This document shows positions 1 through 13,027 of a DNA stretch of 64,000 nt, piece after piece. Source of the stretch: Tolypeutes matacus. Lineage: Eukaryota; Chordata; Mammalia; Cingulata; Chlamyphoridae. The stretch is from NCBI GenBank assembly GCA_026826555.1, contig JAKSZT010053928.1:37068159-37132158 (forward strand). Direction: 5' to 3'. Position 1 is the stretch's first letter; each line of letters starts with the position of its first letter. The notes below the pieces were generated by a model. That model was given only the letters and a program-made list of their open reading frames with translations, searched no databases and was not told the origin of the DNA. Position numbers and translations under genes: made by a program.

Positions 1-620
1 GAAGAAACCAGGATTTGCATCTTCTGAGTTTCATCCTCATCAACTTCCTGCTTCTATTCTTTCTTATCTTTGATATCTATTTTCAGTTTTTCGTCTGCAG
101 GAATACGTAATGACGCGAGTCTTCCCTTTTAACTGCTGTTAAATCTGAGGTGTCCTGACTCTTGAGTCCTGGCTTCTTTCAAGTAAGTGCCCATCTCCAT
201 CCCCATCAGTTCCCTCAGGGATTATGTCTGTTTCTGTAGACCTGGAGCCCAAGGGAACCGTGGTAGTCTCATCCAACTCCCGTGTCTCTCCATTTTTGTG
301 CAAGAGGGACTTGGAGGCATTTTCCATTACTCTGAGAAGAGATCACCACACTATCAGAGGAAGGCGCTGGGGGCCCACACAGCACTGCAGCCCCGGAGTT
401 TACCCCTACATTTGTTTTTATTTCAATGTTCTTTGCCTGGTTAGTTTATATTTCTTTGCAGTCTCCTTTTCATTCTTTTACTTTTTGTTAATATTATAGT
501 TTATTTATGTTTTCTTAAAAATTTGAAAGATGTATATTTTCATATATATATATCTCCTTGCCAATAAATTTTAAAAAATAAGTCTGTCTTTTTTCCTACA
601 CCAAGAATAAGATAACATAT
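1..620. other. Unassigned flank, possibly the 3' end of an old retrocopy
   Basis: Bases 1-410 are more GC-rich than their surroundings and carry a 91-codon open frame (224-499, plus) that I do not recognise. An AATAAA lies near 564, followed by a short A-rich stretch (TTTTAAAAAATAAG). This could be the tail of an old processed pseudogene or simply chance. No flanking duplication was found and no function is claimed. Confidence 0.25.
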
Positions 621-1374
621 ATTAACTGCCTACCCCTGTGTAGAGTAAGCAATTTAATATTTTTCTTTCTTTCTAAATTCCCAGATCCTCTTTCTGTTAA
701 AATTTCCTGATATACTATAGTGAGGATATTTTTATTGTTCTGAAGTAATAGATATCATTTGTTTTTGTCATTATTTTTTACATTTAGTTACATTTTCCAA
801 AGAGAAATAAACTGTGATTTCTCTATTGTTATGAAAAATAGTGTTTATGGTAAGGTTTAACTGAAATTCTAACTCTGACCATCTCCTTTACAACAACAAG
901 CTTTTTCTGAAATCCACTGCCTTATCTGTGCTTTTAATTTTTAATTCTTACATACTGTCGCTCTTACCTGGTTATCTATTTTATTGTATCTGTATCGTGT
1001 CCCTCTAACTAGGTCAATCTGCTTCTTTGGGGAAAGACATGAGTCTTGTAGAATGTGGCTTAGTAGATATTGGTTCTGTCTAGTCCATGTGGGTCATTCA
1101 GTAGCTCAGTCAGGTTGCAATAGGCTACCTGGGAAACTCCCACAAGTGAACTATAAAGGAGGGCCTGGCAGAGTGACAGCAGATGTCAGTATGGCCCAGT
1201 AATGGGTACAGTTGGGGTCACTGACAACAAAAAAGTAAAGATAGTATGGCATGAAAGCAATCTAGAGTTGGATACCAAGGACTTAGATGTAAAGGCAGAG
1301 ATCTTTGCCTGAATAGGAGTGAACAAGAACATGACTATCCCCAAGGGCAAAAGATGCTAATCATTATACTAATT

Positions 1375-1525
1375 CTTAAAAGAGATGAGTACTATTATCT
1401 CTGGTCTACTGAGGTGGACATTGTGGCTTGGAAAAGTTAAATAATTGGCCCAAACCATATAGTTTACAAGTAGCAGAACTTAGATATGATCCAGAAATTG
1501 GGATAAGTAACCAGAGAGGTTTGGT
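1375..1525 (-). repeat. MIR SINE relic
   Basis: The plus strand reads like the reverse complement of a MIR core: a degraded 'gaggcttggaaaagttaaataattggccc' type segment, then an 'agtagcagaactta' segment and 'gatccagaaattg'. This is the usual order in an inverted MIR. Ends are approximate and no target duplication is preserved. Confidence 0.55.
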
Positions 1526-1678
1526 ATTGAGTCACAGGTTAACTAGTCTAGAATTCTTTAATTACACTTTAATAGATAAGGACTGCTTTCAGAACCTGGG
1601 ATTGAGTCTGGGATTTAGGCTGCTTTATGAGATTAATTACTAGCAGGTTTATGTAGAAGTGTGAAGGTAATAGGTTTT

Positions 1679-2112
1679 TGCTATGGATTGAATTGCGTCC
1701 GCCTGAAGGATACATTCAGTCCTTACCCAGTCCCATGAATGGGACCTTATTTGGAAATAGGTCTTTGAAGATATGATGAATTAAGATAAGGTCAAACTAG
1801 ATTAGGGTAGGTACTAATCCCATAAGACTGGTATCCTTATAAGAGAAGGGGAATTTGGACACAGAGAGAGACAGTTGCAGGAGAATGCCACATAATGGCA
1901 GAGACAGAGAATGAAGTACTGCAGCTTCAGCTGTAGCTGCCAGCCAGGAAACACGAAGCATTCCTGGCAATCTACCAGAAACTAGGAAGAGGCAAAGAAG
2001 GATTCTCTGCTACAGGCTTCAGAGGGAGCAGGACCCTGCTGACTTCTCGATTTTGGACGTCCAGTCTTCAGAACTAAGAGACAATAAATTTCTGTTTTAA
2101 GCTACCTGGGAA
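1679..2112 (+). mobile_element. MLT1-like MaLR LTR (ERVL-MaLR relic)
   Basis: The element starts TGCTATGGATTGAATTG. It continues with the family-typical segments: 'ccttatttggaaatagg', 'aagataaggtca', 'gactggtatccttataagag', 'tttggacacagag', the lysine/proline-tRNA-like mid section, and ends with 'cttcagaactaagagacaataaatttctgttttaagc'. The last part holds the AATAAA polyadenylation signal expected near the LTR R region. The final 50-60 bases of a complete LTR are missing. It is a decayed solo LTR with no coding capacity. The family call comes from recalled consensus features. Confidence 0.75.
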
Positions 2113-2164
2113 TCTAAGATAGTTCTCAAATAATGTAGTTACATAGATGGATTTATATTTTCCT

Positions 2165-2655
2165 GGCTAGTTTTTGATGTGTTCAAAAAAGGCCTTTCCC
2201 TTACTTTCAAATTGAAGTACAAATTCTTTAATATGCCTTCCAAAATGTTGCACAATTTGACACCTTCCTACCTTTCCAGATGCCAGATAATCACGTCTCA
2301 CTTTATTATCTAGCAATATGTGCCTTAACACATGCTGTTCCCTCTGCTGAAATGATCTTCCTTTACTTTCTCTCCTGGCAAAATATTCGAGTCATTTTAT
2401 GTGTCTCCTCCTTGCTGAAATCTTTTTTGCTCCAGAGGGACTGAAATGTACACTGATCAATGCTTCTACTGTGCATTAGTCATACCTCCATTTATAGCAC
2501 TTAGCAGCATATATTTTAGCAGTCTCTTTAGACCTATTCTCTCATTAGACACATTGCTCTTGAAAACAGGGGCCATGACTTTCCTTTGGAATAATCCCAG
2601 GACCAAGCACTGTGCCTCTCAAATAACAAGCTCTCAATAAATATATGAGGGCAGA
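2165..2655 (+). repeat. L2 LINE 3' end
   Basis: The order of segments matches an L2 3' end on the plus strand: 'catgctgttccctctgctgaaatgatcttcc', then 'gtctcctccttgctgaaatc', then 'aaacaggggccatgact', and finally 'gcactgtgcctctcaaataacaagctctcaataaatatatgagg'. It is ancient and has no open frame. Confidence 0.75.
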
Positions 2656-5600
2656 AGAGAGGGAGGCAGGAGAGGGAATTGAGGCCTCTTTTCTTGCCTA
2701 CTTACATCATTGCTTCCTTAATACTGTATCTGCTTTCCATTCAGAAACAAACTTATCCAAAGCAAAAAAGGTTTTTAATGACAATTTTTGGATACAATAT
2801 TACATAAACTAAGCAGTCTATTTTTAAAAGATTTAATTACAATCCTATCACTTAAGGGAGCCACTCTGAATCTAACAAGCCTCAGCCTTGGTATAGTTGC
2901 AAAATATTTTTTAAACCAGATGAAAGAGGAGTGAATATGGCATACTTGCTTGTGGTTAGGACATACTTTCCGGTTCCCTCTTTCCAGGGTACAGTACAAA
3001 TATGAAAATGCTTATAAAATCCAAGCAATCCCAGGCACCCCCCTGATATCAAACTGGCAGGAACATTTGAATACATGCTTCCTTTCTTTCTATTCCAATA
3101 TTATTCATACATGTTAAGTTGAAATTGAAGGAATCTTGAGAGGTCAGAGATTCTGATCCCAGCCAGACTGGCTATTGAACCTTCTCATACAAAGGGATAT
3201 TCTATTTTTATTTTCTAAAACTCATAGTTAGTTTACATTTCCTTTTTTTATTTTTTTAATTAAGCAAAAGACCTATATCCTAGAAATACCAGTTTCCTGA
3301 GAATTGACATTTTGAAATAAATTGATACTATGAATACAGACATGCAACAGAAGAGTAAGTAATAGTAGGGGATATTTTTAGCAAAACCAGAGAAAAGACT
3401 ACGTGGTTAAAATGACAGTTCACATTGGCTTTTTAGACAGGCAGAATGGGCAAGGAAAAAATACATCATGGACTGCTATGTCAGAGATGCATATTTTAAT
3501 CATTTTATTTTTATTTTAAATCAAATTCAAAGGGATAACAATTTTTAAAAGCATACATAAACAAAAATATAAAAAGTATCCGATAGGGGGCACTCAAGGA
3601 CTATGAACTGAAGCATTTGCTTTTTCTAGAGTCCTGATTTGTTTAGATGGAAAAGGGTAGACCCTTGGGCACATTTTCATATTACCTTTTATATAAAGAA
3701 CAAAATTGAATAAAATAAACGAAAACACTATTTGTCACATTTCCGCTATTCCCCAGTGAAAGACAAAGGGATATATTAAAAGGTGCGATTAAATGGCATT
3801 TTGAATCTTATTATTCCAAAAGCATAAAGGTATGGTAGTGTAGACAGCCGAATTGGGCTGCTATTTCAAAATTCCAAACAAGTTTTCTTCTGCACTATAT
3901 TTCAATGCCAAGGATAATTATCATTCTTTTCTAGAGACAGTTGGTTGTAAAAACTGTTAAAAGCAGAATCATGTGCTGCATTCTGTCTGGATTTTAAGGC
4001 AGAATAATACAAGAAACTATTAAACTTACTTTTAAAATAATATTCCTAAGAAAGAAGTCTGACACTTTCATAAATGGAAAAAATTATGGTGATATATACA
4101 TTTGGGGTGGGGGTAGGTGAAAATGAGGGAAAAAATTCTACTCCATCAGCCCTAAGTTCCAGATGTTTTTTTTTTCCACTGAACTATCTGAGCTTTGTTT
4201 TGATAGACAAAACTTGATTTTAAACAAAATCTCGATGAAAACCTGTGATGGCATCTAACTGTAATCAAAAGGTGTTTTCTTTAAAGTGGTAGGGGGAAAT
4301 GTTTCATTTAGGCTTTGAAACTGCAGCTAATAAAAAGCTGTTTTTTATTTTAGTATGGTACTTATCAATATAGCTTAAACAAGAATCTCTTGATACCCTC
4401 ATGATCGTGATCTAAATCACACTAACTATATTCAATACTTACCTCCCCACTGAATTTCCCTTTGCAGCACTTTACGTTGCACATCATTCAGACCATGTGT
4501 GTTTTATTTCTGTTGTTTTCACACAAGTGAACTTAATCTATGAATTTGATTTTAAAATAGGCATGCATGAGTGTTAAGCACTTCCCCTCAGTAGCTTGTT
4601 CACCAGTAGCATAGTTGGAAACAATGAAATCACTTTTAGTCCCATTTGTCAGGCACCTGTATGAAAATATGATTGACTCATACAGCCAGTTAGAAATAAG
4701 AAGCAAGATATTAATTCTGCTTCCCATATGATTAATATCACTTAAATATTTGCTTTCATAATGTTCACCTACAGGGCAATAGTCCCTCCCATTGATTGAA
4801 GAAGAATCTCCAGATCTCAGCGTACTTTGAAAGCACCAAACTTGAAACAAGAGAAGGCAAACAATTTGTAACTAAGACGTCTTGGAGTCAAATGCAGTGA
4901 TTCCGGTCAAAGAGATAGATTTTCTGGAACAGTCTTGATTGGAAATATCCTGACCTGTTGCCCCCTAATTATATTGATCAATATAATTATATTGTTCTTA
5001 TTTTGGTTTGGAAACTGTGACCACCATAAAGATAGCATGTGGAGAAGTAAAAGGCAGAGGGAACTAGCCAGCCTTCAGAGTTGCAAAGCGAGCCTGGCAG
5101 TAGCCACCATAACATATCAGAGATTGTAATTTCCTTTCCTTCTCAAAATACAGTTTGGAGTCTGGCTGGTTCTAGAAAATCCCCAGCCAAATTCAGGCCT
5201 GGTGGCTAGTGCCCTTTAATATATTATATGTTAAATATGTTATGTTTAAATATATAGTTATGTTACTTTTTCTGTGCTGTTTTCACAGTGGTTAGATGGG
5301 CCTTTGTAGAAATGTCCAGAGTGATTCATCTCCTTAGTTTGGGTGAAAAATGAAGACTAAAATCAATAATCCTTTGACTAATTTTGTATACTCTCTGAAC
5401 ATAGGTCAATTTATAGTATATATATAAATTATATAAATAATTATAATGTTCAGGCAAAGTCCGATAAAGGTCATAAAAGCTATTACCATTTTCATTCCCT
5501 TTCTTTTGGCAAGAAAAACAGGAAGTTAAATTAGAATAAATTAATATTAATATCCAGCTAAAAGTACAAAATTGATGCTCCATTTAGAAATAAATTTATT

Positions 5601-7425
5601 TAATCACAAATAAAAATTTAGACTCTGAACAAGCAAAAATACTCTTGGTTGTCCTATATCCAAGCATTGCTATTCACTGTCATATATATTTTCTACTGTC
5701 TGTGTACTTGTGAATAACTCTGTCTGAATACTTATTTTTGTTGTTGTTGCTATATAGTAGGGTTTGCAGAATCATGTGAATGAATGATACCCTTGGTAAA
5801 GTCTATTTACAATGCAGAATGTAGCAAGAGAAAGTCATAAAAGCATTTAATGGTCTTTCAACTATAATTTAACTTTGTCAGTACTCATGCATATAATCAC
5901 ACATTTTCACAATTCTTGATAAATATATCTAGGTCCAAATGTCACTATTTTTCTTCCCACAAAGAGAAGCTTGACACAAAATTAGGGCATTCTGTCCTAG
6001 GCTAAAAAGCTCCTTTTTGCTTTGGAGTTTTGATTGTGGTTAAAAAGTATAATTTTCATCATAGAGAAACATTTTTAGAGGGCAAGAGACATTTCCTATC
6101 TGAGAGAAATGAATTTTTCTACTTAGAAAAAAAGTAATGTTTTGTAAAAGTTAATTCTGTAAGTTACTTTTTAAAACAAACTTTTAAAAAAAATGCAAAA
6201 GCTTGACTCTAAGTGTATTCCACTTAGCACACACTTATCTTGTACTTACTGCGTGACAAGCACTGTGCCCAAATGGAGCTGTTGACAGTCTCGGAAGAGT
6301 CATTCCCAGTGTGAATTAAGCAAGGTGCACTTAGAAAATAGATTTGTTTTTCTCTTTCTTTAATCTTTGAATTTTTGCTTCTCTTTATGGTTTTGTTTTT
6401 TAATTTATTATGTGAGGGCCATTTCTGATAAAGTTATGGAATAAAAATAGAAAGGTAGTTACTCTTATAGTAAATCAAAGCAAAACAACCTCCCTCTTCA
6501 AAGTAGAGAACAAAAGCAACTATATTTGTCCTAAGATACTATGGCTCCAAAGCACATTTTGCATTTTAAACGCAACTCATTTTATTAAATAAAAGTATAA
6601 TGAATAAAATTCTGGTAGCCCATCTTCCCAGCTCCCTGGTAATTGCCTGTACCTAACCTCTGTCTTTGTCACTGTATTATTCTGTTTACTTCAGATTTAA
6701 GAATGTGTTCCAATGACAGAAGGACCAGGGAACAACCGATATAGGAAAGATTAAACAAGTTCAAGGGAAGAAGTGAAAAGCCATTAATCAGCAGTAAGAC
6801 AAATAGTTTCTGGGTATCTATTGTAAGGGATAGCCCACAGAAAAAGATCATATTGCCTTTTGTTTGGAAATTGTGAAATGGTGAAGACTATATAAAAAGT
6901 ATACTTAAGAAAAATATGATTTGGAGAAAAAATAGGAAATTATTAATGATTAAGTGGGTAAAATGCTTGGAAGGCCCATTACTAAAAGCTACCTTAAAAA
7001 AATAAGTAAAAGTTGAACCAGGCTTTCTCAAGGTCTCTTTTTGTTGTCTGATTCTCTTTCCACAGAATCCACAGGGTCTGCTAAATCTGTATGAGTTATT
7101 ACTGACAACATTTTTGAGTGTTCTGAATTCAGAACATTAATGAATTTGCTGCCAAGTTCTAGATCAAAGTAGTTATGAGGTGCTGATTGACTAAACATTG
7201 GCACTAACATCCAAGATTTTTAAATGTTTCCTGACTTTTTATTTCAGAGTCTACAGAGGGCTCAGGTTTCTCTATGGCTATAAAAGCATTTTCTGAAAAA
7301 GACACAGCTCTTATTTTATTGAATAATCTCAGCAATGGCCCTTATATGTCATACCCAGGGTTAGGACAGCATGATTCCCACACTATCCTGGAAATTCAGT
7401 CCATTGGCCCAGAGATGGCATTTGG
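2656..7425. other. AT-rich 5' flanking DNA, no gene seen
   Basis: This flank of LRP1B is AT-rich and shows only short chance open frames on both strands. A weak L2-like fragment ('cttactgcgtgacaagcactgtgccc') lies at about 6225-6300. No RNA gene, CRISPR-like array or regulatory motif could be supported. Confidence 0.5.
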
Positions 7426-7429
7426 TTTG

Positions 7430-7545
7430 GACTGTAAGCTCTGCTAATGCAAGTATCATTTCTATTTCCTCATTACTCTACTCATGGTATCTAGTGCACT
7501 GCCTGGTACATAATATATAACTTATTTACTGAATGAATCAATTCA
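7430..7545 (+). repeat. L2 3' terminal fragment
   Basis: The segment 'ggactgtaagctctgctaatg ... ctagtgcactgcctggtacataatatataacttatttactgaatga' follows the last about 110 bases of L2 on the plus strand. It is short and divergent. Confidence 0.6.
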
Positions 7546-7649
7546 AATCCTCTGAGCTACCTCTCCTCTGAGACATGAAAATTTTAAAGAAATCTGACTA
7601 TATCATGTAGGAAAAATTCTCAGGAAACTTTATTCAGGGGATGTTTCTG

Positions 7650-7775
7650 CCAGTAGGAAATGTGTGACACCAGACAAGTCAGCTTTCCTGTCTTTAGTTT
7701 CTTCATCTATAAAATGTGGTAAAGTAGAATAGATAAATTGAATGTTTCTTTCAGAGCCAACAATCTGAAAGTTTC
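7650..7775 (+). repeat. MIR SINE fragment
   Basis: It contains the MIR core pattern 'caagtcagctttcctgtctttagtttcttcatctataaaatgtgg' on the plus strand. Only the central and 3' parts are seen. Confidence 0.6.
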
Positions 7776-8250
7776 TAATCATAATTATAGAGCAGCAAGA
7801 TAATAACCTAAAGGACAGAGATCAGTATTATCAGGGTAGAAAGATGCCTCAAGGACATATTCAGACAAAGTGTATCATGATCATGGACCGCTGACAGCCA
7901 ACCTCCAGCAGGATATACTATTTCTATTCTAGCAGCTGAATAGACTTGAGGCTCATCTTGACCAAAAGCATGTCAGGTTCAAAACACACCAACAGCAACA
8001 ACCCTTATATAATCACCACTGATTGCAACTCAAGGGCTATTTCCCCATGAGTAGAGTGACAAAGATTTGGCAAGTCTTTAGCATTTCTGTGTGACCCACA
8101 CATGGATTGCAATATTACTGCTCTGCCTTCTGAAGACTCATACAAAGAACAAGATAAGATTTGTTGCTCAAGGCTATATTATTAATATGAAAGTAAATTG
8201 ATAAAAAGTAAAAATAAAATGTGACAGAAAGTTCTACTACATACATAATA

Positions 8251-8450
8251 TTTTGAGGTATTAGGGCTGGATATTGAACGCGGGATCTTGTATGTGGGAA
8301 GCCGGCACTCAACCACTGAGGCACATTGGCTCCCCTTTTTCGTTTGTTTGCTTGTTGTTGTTGTTTTTGTTTGTTTTTAGGAGGCACTGGGAACCAAACT
8401 CTCCCATGTGGGAAGCAGGCACTCAACTGCTTGAACCACATCTACTCCTG
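8251..8450 (-). mobile_element. Dimeric tRNA-type SINE (xenarthran, DAS-related)
   Basis: On the minus strand two tRNA-derived heads follow each other. The left is 'gtagatgtggttcaagcagttgagtgcc' with a B-box-like 'tttggttcccagtgcctcc'. A linker of AAAC/AAC repeats follows. The right is 'ggggagccaatgtgcctcagtggttgag', ending 'caatatccagccctaatacctcaaaa'. The same left-linker-right order recurs at 56324-56543 and 60085-60300, so this is a fixed composite family rather than two chance insertions. No clean target duplication was found. Confidence 0.75.
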
Positions 8451-11400
8451 TGAAGATATTTTTTAATCGTTCAAGTTGTCTGCTGAGGTTGTCTAAATCA
8501 GCAAGACTTATATCTTTCATACTGTCAAAAGTTTTCATTTTTCAGAGAAAACCTAAAACAGTCAAATTGGCATTAAGAGTTTATATTCTTTGTCACTTGA
8601 AAGATGTAATTGACTATCAGTTGTGCTTTTCACTGTAATGTGCATATCTTAAATTATTACAGACTAATTGTAGTAAAGAGAAGCTGAGACTTATGTAAAG
8701 AGAACACAAACTTTATTTGCTTGGGAATATTTTTACTTTACAGGTTTAAGTAAATAAGTCCGCCACTCTTCATTTTCTTTTCACATGTACATACCACCTA
8801 ATATTTTGCAAATTGTGGGGATTAACCTTCCATCAAAATGTTATTTATCTCATCAAATCCCCATGTCCCAGTTGAAAAGATGTGCCACCAAACAGTTATA
8901 GCACATTTTGAAGGAAAGCCAGATAAAAATGTGCATTGAGATGTGACAGTTTGAAAAATAACATGAATCTAAAGTTTCTTCTTTGAGACTTTGGCCAGAA
9001 AAATCTGTTTCGATTTCAATTTTAAAGCACTCACTTTGGATAATGTTTCTTTAACAACTCTCTTTCTCTCTGTCTCTCTCTGTCTTGTCTCTCTTTCTCT
9101 CTTTTTCCCTTCTCATCTTGTGTCTGTTGCTGCCTGGCAACTTTTCTGTCTGGAAAGGCAGAGTAAGAAACCCAGCAGCCCTTGGAATGGTAGCTGCAGT
9201 ATTCCCTAGCAACCTGACTTTCAGGCCAATTCTCCTTCACACGCATCACTTCCATCAGACAAACTGTCAGCCCCGGTTTGTTTATATACACGTCTTTTTC
9301 CTAACTTAGGACTTTCAGGTGCATAGCACATGAATTGTTGCCATCTATGAAACCCCACAGCAAAAGGAAACTCATTAAGTTAGCAGAAATGAAATCTGAT
9401 GTTTGATCACATGTATTCAAAGCATGGCTCTAATTGGGAAGCATAAGATTATCACTGACTGGTAGTTAATATCTGCTTGCTGTTTTGGACTAGAAAGTAA
9501 GAATGATTGGTTCTACTTTGTTTAATTTATCTCAGTGAGAGATTTCATAATATTCTATAGTTTGGTGAATTAATTTATTTAACATGTCAGTATTAATAAG
9601 TCTGATTAGAATGACAAAATTATAATGGGCTATGAGAACATACAGAATTTGAAGAGTAACTCTAGCTATTCTCTCTTCACTAATAACTCAATTAATTTCC
9701 TTTTTCATTAAATCATATGTCATGGGAAATAAAAGTATTTTCATAGAAAACTATACTTATCCTTTCCCTTTTATTTACAATCCATTTTAATTGGATAGTC
9801 AGTCAAAATTTAAAATCAATGTTTTTCATTTTAACACTCAAATTTGGTCTACAAATTATCAATAGCAATGATTTTCATAAAAGCTGTCTCCTTTGGTGAA
9901 ATGGTCTTTGTCAATGAATATTTGAAAGAGGAACCACCTTACACAGTGATTTGATGTGGGACAATTTTTATCCAATTTCATTTTGATACAGGCTTTACTT
10001 CAGATTTGCAGCAAATATGTATCCATTAGGTTTGATATTCAATCTGTTTATTAAGTATTATAGCTTTGTGATAAGAATAAATATTCTTATTATACACTGC
10101 ATCTAAAAAATTCTACTTGACATGCATTTAAATGCATGGCTTATGTCCACTTGATCATTGGTGCATACATAGGTGTCCATACTTCCACCAATTTAGTGTG
10201 GAGGTAATTTTTATACCACTTAAGAATATGTCTTTTTAATGACATCTGTTTGCCTACTTAAAATAAAGCCACAGCTTTTCTTCCATAAACAATTTTTCAT
10301 TGAGAATCATTTGTAGGGGAAATTAAATGTAACAAGTTACCTCCTGCTCATACTCTAGCTATACCTTAAAAACTAAGTTTCCACAATTGTTAACCAATCT
10401 TATGCCACTATATTTAGCCATGTGTCACTCATGAATGGAGATTTGATTGGTGATTACTTAAAAGGAATTCTATTTTGCTTTGTTATTCTGGTCACATTTT
10501 CCACAATATGTGGACAATGCATGCTTGATTTTCTTCCAATCAGAGCAATAAAATGGTCAACAAGATTACCTAAAATAGTTAATATGGTTTACACTCTGCC
10601 TAACTCACTTAATAGGTTGATCATTTAAGAGGTACTACATATTTAAAATGTATCATATTTAGAATACAAAATCTACTTTGTATTTACTTCTCTGATTATC
10701 TTTCTAGTTTTTCTCTTTGCAGAGCTGACAGCGGAATCTAGGGTGCTACATATACTGCAAAAGTGAATGTCATTGATTTTCAATCATGGCGTCATGGTAC
10801 TTTGGTGTATGATGAGTCATTGTAGGCTACTTTCCTCTACCTTGTCATTTTTGAGGTAGAGGGTAATGGTTTATCATTGTGACAGAAGAGGAAGAATATG
10901 GATGCTCTTAGCAGGGTTCGTGAGCACTCATCATCTTATTGTCAAGACTTAAGTGGATATGGATATCCTAATAGCTGACCTTCTGGTTGATTGAAATGCC
11001 CCAATGAGTGGTTAAGTATTTCCAGAATGCAGAAGTCTGTGAATCCTTCAGAAAGAAACATTTTTATTGCCTTGACCATCATTCAAAGTTTACCCTGCTA
11101 ATCAATCAATAACAACCTCTCTCCTCTCTTTCTCACTCTTGTTCTCATATTCTCTAAACTCTGCAACTCATTTCGAAGTTTGTGGATTTGGTGTATGAAA
11201 TAAAATAGAAAAATCTCTCTTTTTGTTTTCTATATGTTGCATTTTACCATGAAATGATAAAGACCATTAGGTGAAATGATAAGTGTAACAACTTTAAAAG
11301 AAAAAAAATAAGCTTTTTAAATGTAGGAGTAATTTTTTAGACACTAAGTGATTTAATTTACAAGGGAAAATAAAATTTAATGCAAAAAAAATTTGACATA

Positions 11401-12279
11401 ATACTTTATAGTCACAAAATGTGAAAAACAAAGTGATTTCCCCAAATTCTTAGCACGTCTTTGTTCCTTGATCCAGCATAATTTTAATGGCTTCTAAGAA
11501 ATATCCAGTGATGTTTCTGGATAAGTTTACTCTCATAAACAGCTTGCTCATAGTGCAGATATACTTCTATAAGCAGTAAACTGAAAAATGTTTAAAATAT
11601 CTTTCCTTTACATTTCAATCATTCTGTTGCTTAGTTCTGTTCCTTTTTTATAATTTCCCCTCATACCCATTTCAGGTTTTAAATTAGTAAATAAAAAACA
11701 TTTTTCAGTGCTCCTTCTTAGACAAGAATTATTGATGTTACAAGGAAGAAAGTAAGTCTGCAACTAATAAGATTCCTGAGTTTTAGCTCCTTAGTCATTT
11801 TTGAAGGTCTAATGAAAATTTTAGGTACCGGATATATGATGTTCAAAAACTTAAGTGCTTATCCAAACAACTGGTATTTTATTTAGTTAGTTTTGTTGTT
11901 GTTGTTGTTTATTTGTTTGTTTTAAATTCCACTGATTAATTTTGATGCTACTGAATGGTTTGGGAAAATACTTAAACCATCATTGTACTGTTTGGAAACG
12001 GGGGCGTGGGGGGGCTCAAAACTTGTTTAAAATGGCTGGGATCCTGAGGTACCCCTTTAAAGAGAGACACATTGCAAAACACACTACCAACTCCTTACTT
12101 GTCTGGTCCCTGCTTAGGGACTGCAATAGCTTTTTCCATTCACCTTCCCTTCTTATGCAACAGTTAATGACTTTAGGGGTTGTTTTGCTTTTATGTTGTT
12201 TCTGCTGAGTCACTAAATTCTACATCTTTGTCCCCAGGTGTTACTCAGTATCAAAGTTATAAGTGCAATTTAGAAAGCA
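8451..12279. other. 5' flank of LRP1B, no gene seen
   Basis: This is AT-rich sequence with short chance open frames. A pyrimidine-rich tract of TC/CTCTGT repeats lies at about 9055-9115 and a short (GTT)n at 11895-11910. No coding, RNA or recognisable repeat family could be supported. Part of 10-12.2 kb could hold distal LRP1B regulatory sequence, but the sequence alone does not show it. Confidence 0.45.
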
Positions 12280-12922
12280 TTATAAGTGTGTCGAGCGAGC
12301 GGAGGAAACCATTTCCCTAACAGAAGCTCAGTTACTTCCCTTGTCCTTCCTTCCCGGGAAGGAAGCTTCCACTGAGCGAAAGGATCAAATGTGCTTGCGG
12401 AGAGAAGCATCCCAGTACTCTAGCTGAGGATAATTCCGAACTGGATATTACATGCCGAGAATCCTGGGCGCCTGGCTGGCTCAGCCCAATGCAGAAGGCT
12501 CCCCCTTCTCTAAAGACCAAATCCCTACAGAAACAGCGTGGAGTTACTTTCCCTTCAAGGAGACCGAAATAATTGTGATTTGTGGCTCTCTCAGGTCGCG
12601 GTGGTATTTTCCTGTTGTGTTAAACGCCTCTTACTAAGTAATAGATGTGATTTATGTGGACGACGAAGGGGTGTGTGGTGGATTCAGTGATTAATCAGTG
12701 AATTCCCATCCGCTGGCATCTCTCACTGCCCCTCTTGCGTGATGTAAGAGCAGACGTACCCTGCATTGAAAAGTCAAGACACAGGAGCCGCTCGCTTGCG
12801 CTCACACTCGCTCTCTCTTCCCCACACGCGCACATCCTTACACCTTCCACATCCTGCTCCAGGCAGGAGAAGGCGGACTGGCTGGGCTCACTGAGCTGAA
12901 GAATTTCCAGTGACATTTGTAA

Positions 12923-13027
12923 ATGACGCTGCTCGATTCGGGGCTCCGAGAGGCCGCCGCCGCCGCCGCCCGGCGGAGGGTGCCTCGGAGCAGTCTCCAG
13001 CGCAGGCTTCCTTACCGGGTGACCACA
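12923..13027 (+). other. In-frame upstream ATG extension of LRP1B (35 codons)
   Basis: An ATG at 12923 is in frame with the LRP1B start, with no stop between them. It directly follows an in-frame TAA (12920-12922). It would add 35 residues, beginning [10 protein letters not shown] and containing six consecutive alanines from the GCC repeat, in front of the signal peptide. The start context is poor (T at -3, A at +4), whereas the 13028 ATG has A at -3. The region is therefore more likely 5' UTR read by leaky scanning than real coding sequence. An N-terminal extension rich in Arg and Ala could bury the signal peptide if it were used. Confidence 0.45.

Noticed and set aside
8115..8441. 108-codon minus-strand open frame
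   Set aside because: Most of it lies in the dimeric SINE (8251-8450); the rest has no protein-like features.
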